The position numbers were made by a program, and so were the translations under genes. The notes under the pieces were generated by a model. It searched no databases. It worked only from the letters and a program-made list of their open reading frames with translations, and was not told where the DNA came from. From Planctomycetaceae bacterium (GTDB lineage Bacteria; Planctomycetota; UBA1135; GCA-002686595), in the NCBI GenBank assembly GCA_016125265.1, contig WGMC01000046.1:1-38388 (forward strand): a DNA stretch of 38,388 nt, given 5' to 3'. Positions within the stretch are counted from its first letter, which is position 1. Each line of letters begins with the position of its first letter. This document shows, one piece after another, positions 32,593 to 38,388 of the stretch.

Positions 32593-33285
32593 GTGAAGTC
32601 TCCGCAGGACGATCCCATCCGTTCCCATCCGCAGCCGCCGAGCGGCGCGCCCGAGCACCCGCAGAGGGGCCCCGAGCCGATCGGAGGAGTGCCGGCGAAC
32701 GCGCGGGGAGTCGCACGCCCGGCCGGGCGCTGGTTTGCGGTGCTGGCATCGCTGTCGCTCGTCTTCGGTGTCTACATCAACACGTTCCACCTCAGCCTTT
32801 ACAGCATGGTCGTGCACATGCTGGTGGGCGTCGTCGCATTGCCATTGGTGTTCGGATTCGGTGCAGCGTGGGCGATCGGCGAGCTTCGCGGACTGGGCAA
32901 GCTCGCAGGCTCCGCGCTGGTGCTCATGGTGTGTGCGGCCTTCGTCGCATTGGCAGTCCAACAGACGAGCTTCCGACTCGCCGCCAGCATCTCGCGCCCC
33001 GCCATGGAGGAACTCGTCGATCGGGTGCGCGCCGGCGAGTCCGTGGATGTGCCGACGCGCGCGGGGCTGTTTGTCGTGCGCGAGGTCAAGACCAAGGGTC
33101 CCGTCGTCGCGCTTGTGATCCGTGACAATCCGAGCGGCGACTGCGCACTGGTGCACTTCCCGAATGGATCTAGGGGCCTTGCCGATGTGAGCGGTCACGA
33201 GTCGCAGGCCTTCTACGGACCGATGTACAACCTGAACATGAACCTCGAGCTGGGCGGTGGTTGGCGCTACCAGACCGAGGACTGA
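32593..33285 (+). CDS. Hypothetical membrane protein
   Basis: About 230 residues: a Pro-rich disordered N-terminus, then three hydrophobic segments ('WFAVLASLSLVFGVYINTFH', 'VVHMLVGVVALPLVFGFGAA', 'LAGSALVLMVCAAFVALAVQ') and a soluble C-terminal part of about 100 residues ('MEELVDRVRAGESVDVPTRA', 'VVALVIRDNPSGDCALVHFP'). No family was recognised. The GTG at 32593 was preferred because TAGAAT ends 8 bases before it, as for a leaderless transcript. An in-frame ATG at 32548 would add 15 residues and follows a C-rich leader nearly identical to that of the gene at 34520, so it remains possible. Confidence 0.68.
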   Translation: MKSPQDDPIRSHPQPPSGAPEHPQRGPEPIGGVPANARGVARPAGRWFAVLASLSLVFGVYINTFHLSLYSMVVHMLVGVVALPLVFGFGAAWAIGELRGLGKLAGSALVLMVCAAFVALAVQQTSFRLAASISRPAMEELVDRVRAGESVDVPTRAGLFVVREVKTKGPVVALVIRDNPSGDCALVHFPNGSRGLADVSGHESQAFYGPMYNLNMNLELGGGWRYQTED

Positions 33286-33314
33286 CGGCCACCGGCTTCC
33301 GCGAGCGCAGGCCG

Positions 33315-33320
33315 TAGACT
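33315..33320 (+). promoter_or_regulatory. Candidate -10 element of a leaderless promoter
   Basis: TAGACT ends seven bases before the ATG of the Old Yellow Enzyme gene at 33328, so transcription would start at or next to the start codon. The same spacing is seen for TAGAAT before the GTG at 32593 and for TAACCT before the GTG at 26838 (minus strand). No -35 box is recognisable. Confidence 0.3.
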
Positions 33321-33327
33321 TCCGCGC

Positions 33328-34428
33328 ATGCCCGACTCGCTGCCTCGCGTTCTTTCCGCCTTTCGATTTCCGCGCACCGGCCGCACCGCCGCCAATCGGC
33401 TCGTACTTGCGGCGATGACGAACAAGCAGAGCCACGCAGATGGCTCGCTCGGCGAGGACGAGCTCTCGTGGCTGGCGGCGCGCTCGTCGTTCGGGATCGT
33501 GACCACCTGCGCAGCGCACGTTGCGCGCGATGGGCAGGGGTGGGATGGCGAGCTCGGGATGTTCGACGACACTCTGCTGCCGGGGCTCACGCGGCTCGCA
33601 AAGACGTTGTCGTCGATGGGCACGCTGGGGCTCGTGCAGATTTTCCACGGCGGGGTGCGCGCGCCGTCGAGGCTCACCGGTCAGCAACCGTGGAGCGCCA
33701 GCGCGTTCGAGCTGGACTCCCCCAACTTTGAAGTGCCGCGCGCCGCCACGGAACAGGACATCGAACGCACGATCGCCGCCTTCGCGGCGGCCGCGGGTCG
33801 GGCTGCGAACGCCGGATTCGCCGGTGTGGAGATCCACGGCGCGCACGGCTACCTGATCACGCAGTTCCTCGGCACCGTCACGAACACCCGCACCGACGCG
33901 TGGGGCGGTTCCCTCGCAAATCGCGCGCGGTTCCTGCGGGAGGTGCTGGCTGCGGTCAAGGCCGCCGTGCCCATGTCGTTCCTGGTGGGCGTGCGCCTCT
34001 CGCCCGAGGTCGCGGAGCAGGGTGTGGTACTGGAGGACACACTCGAAGTGGCCCGCTGGCTCGTCGCGGACGGTGTCGACTTCCTCCACGTGTCGAACTG
34101 GGACAGCTTCCGGCCGCCCGCCGCGCACCCGGGCTCGGACCGCATGCTGACGACGTGGTTCCGGGACGCGGTCGGGCCGGACGTGCCGGTGATCGCCACG
34201 GGCGGCGTGTGGTCGCCAACGCAGGCCGACGAGGTGCTGGCACACGGCGCCGACCTGGTGGGCCTCGGCCGGGCGGCGATCGGGCACGCGCGCTGGCCGC
34301 TCGACGCCGCCGTGCCGGGGTGGGAGCCCACGCGGCCGCCCTACACGCCGGAACACCTCCGCGAGAACGGCCTCAGCGCCCCGTTCGTCGAGTACATGCG
34401 GCGCTGGAAGGGTTTCGTCGCCGAATAG
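33328..34428 (+). CDS. Old Yellow Enzyme-family NADH:flavin oxidoreductase
   Basis: This 366-residue FMN enzyme is of the OYE barrel type and would reduce activated C=C bonds with NAD(P)H. Visible signatures are 'ANRLVLAAMTNKQSHADGSL' (FMN-binding start), 'LGLVQIFHGGVRAPS', 'AGFAGVEIHGAHGYLITQFL' (His-Gly-Ala-His substrate and flavin region), 'RTDAWGGSLANRARFLREVL', 'VGVRLSPE', 'PVIATGGVWSPTQADEVLAH' and 'DLVGLGRAAIGHARWPLDA' (phosphate-binding). No extra domain is attached, unlike 2,4-dienoyl-CoA reductase. A stand-alone gene; the substrate cannot be inferred. Confidence 0.93.
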   Translation: MPDSLPRVLSAFRFPRTGRTAANRLVLAAMTNKQSHADGSLGEDELSWLAARSSFGIVTTCAAHVARDGQGWDGELGMFDDTLLPGLTRLAKTLSSMGTLGLVQIFHGGVRAPSRLTGQQPWSASAFELDSPNFEVPRAATEQDIERTIAAFAAAAGRAANAGFAGVEIHGAHGYLITQFLGTVTNTRTDAWGGSLANRARFLREVLAAVKAAVPMSFLVGVRLSPEVAEQGVVLEDTLEVARWLVADGVDFLHVSNWDSFRPPAAHPGSDRMLTTWFRDAVGPDVPVIATGGVWSPTQADEVLAHGADLVGLGRAAIGHARWPLDAAVPGWEPTRPPYTPEHLRENGLSAPFVEYMRRWKGFVAE

Positions 34429-34519
34429 GGCTGCGTGGCCACGTCGGTGCGCCGGCCCGTGCGCCGCGGTAGATTGGAGCGCCCAAAGGGTCCCCCACAC
34501 CGCGCGCCCGCCCGCTTCC

Positions 34520-35443
34520 ATGTCCCACCGCCGCGCCGTGTTGTCGATGGTCGTCGTGACCTTGCTGTGGAGCTCGGCCGGCGTGGTGACACGCCAGCTC
34601 GACGAACCGCGGCCCTTCGAAATCACCTTCTGGCGCAGCCTCTTCAACGGGTGTGCGCTCACCGTGTGGATGTCGGCGACCATGGGTCCGGGAAACCTCG
34701 GACGCGCGTTGTTGCGCGCTCCGCGCAGCCTGCTGCTTTCCGGCCTGTGTTGGAGCGTGATGTTCACGGCCTTCATGTTGGCGCTCACGCTGACGAGTGT
34801 GGCCAACGTGCTGGTCACGATGGCGACGGGGCCGCTCCTGACGGCGATCTTCGCGCGTGTGGCGCTGGGCCACCGCTTGCCGCGTCGCACAGTGATCGCG
34901 ATCGCAGTGGCGTCACTCGGCATCGTTTGGATGTACGCGGCCGAGCTTGGCGCGGGCAGCACGCGCGATGTGCTCGGCATGGGTGTGGCGCTGCTCGTGA
35001 CGCTCGCGGGCGCGACCAACTGGACGTTGATGCAACACACAGCAAGGGTGCAGGGGCCCGGACGGATCGACCTGCTGCCCGCTCTGTTGCTCGGTGCGCT
35101 GCTGTCGAGCGCCGCGATGTTGCCCCTGGCCTGGCCGCTGCAATCGGGCGGCCGCGAGATCGCACTGCTTGCGGGACTCGGCGTTTTCCAGCTCGCGATT
35201 CCGTGCCTGCTGGTGGTCGTCGTCGCCCGGTACCTCTCGGCACCGGAGGTGAGCCTCCTCTCGTTGCTCGAGGTCGTGTTCGGCGTGGCCTTGGTGTGGC
35301 TCGTGGTCGAAGAAGTACCCTCGAGCCACACGCTTTGGGGCGGCGGTCTGGTGCTGGCGGCCCTAGGTGGTGCGGAACTTCCCGCATGGTGGTCGCGCCG
35401 CGCCCTGGTGCCCGCGGCGCCCCGAATCCAGCCGGGGGAATAG
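34520..35443 (+). CDS. EamA/DMT-family transporter
   Basis: This 307-residue membrane protein has ten hydrophobic helices arranged as two EamA repeats. The first opens 'VLSMVVVTLLWSSAGVVTRQ' with 'RPFEITFWRSLFNGCALTVW', and the second 'LGMGVALLVTLAGATNWTLM' ends near 'EVSLLSLLEVVFGVALVWLV', the family's PE/L-rich last helices. Such proteins export or import amino acids, nucleotide sugars or other small metabolites; the substrate is unknown. The ATG is preceded by a C-rich leader (34501-34522) that differs at one position from the one at 32529-32550. The next gene starts 150 bases on. Confidence 0.9.
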   Translation: MSHRRAVLSMVVVTLLWSSAGVVTRQLDEPRPFEITFWRSLFNGCALTVWMSATMGPGNLGRALLRAPRSLLLSGLCWSVMFTAFMLALTLTSVANVLVTMATGPLLTAIFARVALGHRLPRRTVIAIAVASLGIVWMYAAELGAGSTRDVLGMGVALLVTLAGATNWTLMQHTARVQGPGRIDLLPALLLGALLSSAAMLPLAWPLQSGGREIALLAGLGVFQLAIPCLLVVVVARYLSAPEVSLLSLLEVVFGVALVWLVVEEVPSSHTLWGGGLVLAALGGAELPAWWSRRALVPAAPRIQPGE

Positions 35444-35592
35444 GGCCGCGCTGCGGCCTCCCAGCCCTCCCAACGAGGACCGGCCGCGCCGCCCCACTCC
35501 GTCGCACCTAAAGTAATCTGGAGGGCGAAACGAGGCCACCGCGGCAGTTCCTTCTGCGCCGACCTCCCTCGCCACCCCCATCCGGGACTTCC

Positions 35593-37188
35593 ATGCGCCG
35601 CAACTCCCCTTCCTTGATCCGCGTTTCCCAAGCCCACCGGACCGCACCTTGGATGCTGGTGCTACTGCCGCTGCTCGCAACCCGAGGGCGCGCCGACATC
35701 ATCGTGGGGCCGAACGACGATCTGGTCGCGATCGTCGCCGCCGCCGCGGACGGCGAAACCCTGATTCTCGAGTCGAACGGCACCTACGTCGGCACGCTGA
35801 CCTGGTTCGAACGCTCCTTGACGCTGCGCGCAGGTGATGGGTTCACACCGACCGTCCGGGGCTCCGACGACGGGCCGGCCCTCGCCTTCGGTGCGACGAG
35901 CACAGCGCCAACCATTGCCCGCCTCGTCGGTATCGATTTCGAAGCCGGCACCGAGACCGGTCCCACCCCTGTGAAGGTTTCCCTGCTCGCGGCGGGAACG
36001 GGCGTGGGAACATTGGCGACGTTGCGGTTCGAGGACTGCCGCCTGTTGGACGGCGTCGTGCTGAGCGGCACCGGCGATTTCCACTCCCAAGTGACCCTGC
36101 AGAGCTGCGCGGTCGGCGCGACGAGCATCGCCGGAACGGGCGATGCCGTGGGGGAACTGATCGCCACGAACTCGACGTTCACGTCCGTCAGTGCGACCGG
36201 AACCGGAGCGTTTCGCTCCGACGTCCGTTTGGTCGGCTGCTCCGTGGACGGCGCCGTTGGATTGTCGCCTGCTTCGAATGCGACGGTCGATTTCGACGCT
36301 CGTCGGACGCGTTTCCGTTCGGGTATCGACGCCAACGCATCCGTACTCGGGCAGACCGAAGCGCTGCTGGTGAGCTGCCTGTTCCAGTCGCCGTCGACTG
36401 CGAGCGGCATCACGGCGATCGAATCCAGCGCGCCGGCCGACGTGCGCGGCATCAACCTGACGATCACACGCTGCTCCTTGGCGCTCGACACCGAGGCACC
36501 GAGTCGCTTCAGCAACCTCTTGATCTACCAGAACGCCGCGACCGTCGGCGCCGGTGTGCTGCCCGCCGATGTGGACAACTCGATGTTCGGCGTCCTCCCC
36601 GCGGGATTCGGCGCAACGGGCAACTTCCAGGGCATTCCGCTTTGGGACAGCCAGTTCGCGCTTCTGCCCGGCAGCCCCGGCATCGACGCCGGCGACTCCA
36701 GCGTCGCGCAAATCGGCGCACTGGACCTCGACGGCTCGCCGCGCATCACCGACGGCGACCAGAGTGGCACGGCCGAAGTGAACGTCGGCGCCGTCGAGCA
36801 CTACGGCAACTGCCCTCCTGCCACGGCGATCCTGCTCAACGGCTCCGGCATCAATCCCCTGGGCTGCGAGGTGGTCTCCTTGCCGCAGTTGGGCGGCGTT
36901 TTCCGAGCGACGGTCGCGCCGACCGCGAACACCATCGCGACGCTGGTCGCGTACGACGCACAGTCGCTCCTGCCGCTCGTGATCCCCGGCATCGAGGGCG
37001 AAATCCTCGTGGCCCTCAGCGTCAACGTGATCCTCGACCTGCAGACCGGCAACCACCAGTTCGCGATCCCCAACCTGCCGTCCCTCGTGGGGCTAAACCT
37101 CGCCAGCCAAGGCTTCCGCATCCTCCAAATCGGCCCACTGCTCGGCACCCAGGCCCTCAACGGCTGGGCCATGACCTTGGGCTACTGA
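35593..37188 (+). CDS. Secreted right-handed beta-helix-like protein
   Basis: This 531-residue protein has a signal peptide after a basic start ('PWMLVLLPLLATRGRAD'). Residues 35-330 show repeating short strands typical of parallel beta-helix proteins ('ADGETLILESNGTYVGTLTW', 'LRFEDCRLLDGVVLSGTG', 'VTLQSCAVGATSIAGTG', 'VRLVGCSVDGAVGLSP'). A 'LLPGSPGIDAGDSS' motif follows, which closes many such helices, then 'GSPRITDGDQSGTAEVNVGA'. The C-terminal 110 residues start at 'LNGSGINPLGCEVVSLPQLG', close to the GSGINP motif of the protein at 28763-29905. It is probably a surface or extracellular protein, perhaps polysaccharide-related. No catalytic residues can be assigned. Confidence 0.75.
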   Translation: MRRNSPSLIRVSQAHRTAPWMLVLLPLLATRGRADIIVGPNDDLVAIVAAAADGETLILESNGTYVGTLTWFERSLTLRAGDGFTPTVRGSDDGPALAFGATSTAPTIARLVGIDFEAGTETGPTPVKVSLLAAGTGVGTLATLRFEDCRLLDGVVLSGTGDFHSQVTLQSCAVGATSIAGTGDAVGELIATNSTFTSVSATGTGAFRSDVRLVGCSVDGAVGLSPASNATVDFDARRTRFRSGIDANASVLGQTEALLVSCLFQSPSTASGITAIESSAPADVRGINLTITRCSLALDTEAPSRFSNLLIYQNAATVGAGVLPADVDNSMFGVLPAGFGATGNFQGIPLWDSQFALLPGSPGIDAGDSSVAQIGALDLDGSPRITDGDQSGTAEVNVGAVEHYGNCPPATAILLNGSGINPLGCEVVSLPQLGGVFRATVAPTANTIATLVAYDAQSLLPLVIPGIEGEILVALSVNVILDLQTGNHQFAIPNLPSLVGLNLASQGFRILQIGPLLGTQALNGWAMTLGY

Positions 37189-37218
37189 ACGGAGGCGCCC
37201 TATCTGATTGACAGTGCC

Positions 37219-37839
37219 ATGCCCACCCTAGACCCCCGCATCGACGCCTACATCGAGAACTCCGCCGACTTCGCCAAGCCCATCCTCGCGCGGCTGCGCG
37301 CGCTGGTGCACAAGGGATGTCCGGAGGTGACGGAGACGATCAAGTGGGGCATGCCGTCGTTCGAATACAAGGGCCCGTTCGCCGGCATGGCGGCCTTCAA
37401 GCAGCACTGCACCTTTGGCTTCTGGAAGGCCGCGCTGCTGTTCGAGCACACATCCGAGGGTGATGCGAAGTTCACTTGGGGCGCCCCGGGGCGAGACCCC
37501 ATCGCGGCGAAGATCACAAGCGAAGCCGACCTGCCCTCCGATGCGAAGATTCTCGCGCTGATCCGGCGCGCGAAGAAGCTCAACGACGAGGGCGTTGTGG
37601 TTCCGAAGGAAAAGGCGGCGAAGAAGACGCCGCCGATGCCAAAGGACTTCGCCGACGCGCTGAAGAAGTCGAGGCCGGCCACCCTCCACTTCGAAGAGTT
37701 CCCCCCGTCTTGCAAGCGCGAGTACATCGAGTGGATCACGGAGGCCAAACGCGACGAAACGCGCGAGAAGCGCCTAGCTCAGGCGATCGAGTGGATCGCC
37801 GAGGGCAAGAACCGCAACTGGAAGTACCAGAAGAAGTGA
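37219..37839 (+). CDS. DUF1801 / YdeI-OmpD-associated family protein
   Basis: This 206-residue soluble protein has two parts. The N-terminal half is DUF1801-like ('ILARLRALVHKGCPEVTETI', 'KWGMPSFEYKGPFAGMAAFK', 'HCTFGFWKAALL'). The C-terminal half is the bacteriocin-protection YdeI/OmpD-associated helix pattern ('PKDFADALKKSRPATLHFEE', 'FPPSCKREYIEWITEAKRDE', 'KRLAQAIEWIAEGKNRNW'). Two-domain proteins of this kind are common and poorly characterised; YdeI homologues have been linked to stress or antimicrobial tolerance. The ATG at 37219 lies 30 bases past the stop of the beta-helix gene. Confidence 0.9.
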   Translation: MPTLDPRIDAYIENSADFAKPILARLRALVHKGCPEVTETIKWGMPSFEYKGPFAGMAAFKQHCTFGFWKAALLFEHTSEGDAKFTWGAPGRDPIAAKITSEADLPSDAKILALIRRAKKLNDEGVVVPKEKAAKKTPPMPKDFADALKKSRPATLHFEEFPPSCKREYIEWITEAKRDETREKRLAQAIEWIAEGKNRNWKYQKK

Positions 37840-37884
37840 GCGCGCCCGCAGCATCCCAGCGGTGAAGGGGCGGGTGTGCTCCGT

Positions 37885-38280
37885 TGCGATGGAGCGGGCT
37901 TTCAGCCCTTGCCTCTCGTTCTCCTCAGACCTGGGGCGTTGCCCCAGGCTCCTATGGGGCGCGCCGTTGGCGCGCGGGTGTGGCGTCGGCGCGTGGTTGC
38001 GGCGTCGGCGCGCGGGTGCGGCGTCGGCGCGTGGTTGCGGCGTCGGCGCGTGTTTGCGGCGTCGGCGCGTGTTTGCGGCGTCGGCGCGTGTTTGCGGCGT
38101 CGGCGCGGTGGTGCGGCATCGGCGCGGTGGTGCGGCGTCGGCGCGCGGGTGCGGCGTCGGCGCGTGCGCGCGCGGGTGTGTCCGGGAGAGGCAACGCCCC
38201 GCCCGATCGTAGCCTGGGGCAACGCTCCAGGTATTGCGGTAGAACCGGCCCGGGCTGAAGGCCCGGCCCATCGTGTATGC
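37885..38280. repeat. REP-like hairpin modules flanking a tandem array
   Basis: Perfect hairpins lie at 37930-37948 (CCTGGGGC, GTT, GCCCCAGG) and 37959-37975 (GCGCGCC, GTT, GGCGCGC). The 19-bp tandem array follows. Beyond it, related sequence occurs again: CCTGGGGCAACGCTCCAGG near 38212-38230 and GGGCTGAAGGCCC near 38252, the last being an inverted counterpart of GGGCTTTCAGCCC near 37897. These short GC palindromes look like REP-type intergenic elements. No gene was recognised between 37840 and the window end. Confidence 0.6.
37975..38164. repeat. Ten-unit 19-bp tandem array
   Basis: Ten head-to-tail units of 19 bases share the core TGCGGCGTCGGCGCG, with the first four or five bases varying (CGGG, TGGT, TGTT, GTGG). 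Unit 1 has TGTGGCG and unit 8 has GGCATCGG. The period is not a multiple of three and both strands give no plausible gene, so it is a non-coding minisatellite. The three TGTT units in a row suggest recent local copying. Confidence 0.9.
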
Positions 38281-38286
38281 CGACAC

Positions 38287-38388
38287 CCACGTGCGCGCGA
38301 GCTCCGACGTGCGCGCGAGCTCCGACGTGCGCGCAAGCTTCGACGTGCACGCGATCACTCACTTGTGCGCGATCAATCACTCGTGCGC
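38287..38388. repeat. 18-bp tandem array running off the window
   Basis: Units of 18 bases (CGACGTGCGCGCGAGCTC in the best copy) start at 38287, 38305, 38323, 38341, 38359 and 38377, with drift towards the right edge, where GTGCGCGATCAA units appear. The period fits six codons. On the minus strand one frame repeats Arg-Ala-His-Val-Gly-Ala, but no start or domain supports a gene within the window. Confidence 0.8.

Noticed and set aside
32578..35637. Minus-strand open frame of over 1,000 codons
   Set aside because: It is the complement of three well-supported plus-strand genes (membrane protein, OYE, EamA). The translation is Arg/Ala/His-rich without domains.
37975..38164. CRISPR array
   Set aside because: The units are 19 bp head-to-tail with no spacers; it is a simple tandem repeat.

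Overview
The window is about 38.4 kb of very GC-rich bacterial chromosome. The protein set fits a planctomycete best: ECF sigma factors paired with membrane partners, secreted FG-GAP/VCBS proteins sharing a C-terminal domain, a formylglycine-generating-enzyme-like lipoprotein, and few strong ribosome-binding sites. No rRNA or phylogenetic marker is present, so this placement is an inference. One tRNA gene, tRNA-Val(UAC), was found.

Left end to about 12 kb (minus strand) is an accessory or defence region. A Type I restriction operon runs hsdR, a DUF1016/YhcG-type nuclease, a fused hsdM-hsdS gene, then the N-terminus of an Mrr-like gene cut off by an IS3-family element at the window edge. Upstream of it lies a graveyard of small mobile modules: a HipB-like regulator without its toxin, a hipA fragment, two degraded SUMF1 copies, an RDD-family gene plus a second truncated copy about 95% identical, a DUF4375 gene, a DUF4926 gene beside a broken DUF6883 gene, and an abiEi antitoxin with a truncated abiEii toxin. 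An integron attC-like palindrome separates two of these genes.

12-17.5 kb (minus strand) is mostly ordinary metabolism and membrane functions: DUF1272 zinc protein, FGE-like lipoprotein, DoxX, a GT39-like membrane glycosyltransferase, a TauE/SafE exporter, and a persulfide dioxygenase-rhodanese fusion. The last two form a plausible sulfide detoxification and sulfite export pair. The tRNA gene follows.

17.7-19 kb (plus strand) holds UDP-glucose 6-dehydrogenase. 19.3-26.8 kb (minus strand) holds two ECF sigma units, a secreted repeat protein and a DUF6036 nucleotidyltransferase-like two-gene module. The second sigma unit is a tightly packed four-gene operon: oxidoreductase, sigma factor, anti-sigma-like membrane protein, and secretin-like exported protein. 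Its first gene is the most striking observation here. It encodes a D-amino-acid-oxidase-family flavoprotein whose usual C-terminal substrate motif lies in front of the FAD-binding motif, as in a circular permutation, behind a Tat/lipoprotein signal.

27-37.8 kb (plus strand) holds three consecutive secreted proteins, two of them FG-GAP proteins, then a small membrane protein, an Old Yellow Enzyme homologue, an EamA transporter, a secreted beta-helix protein and a DUF1801/YdeI protein. The right end is non-coding, with GC hairpins, a ten-unit 19-bp tandem array and an 18-bp tandem array running off the edge.
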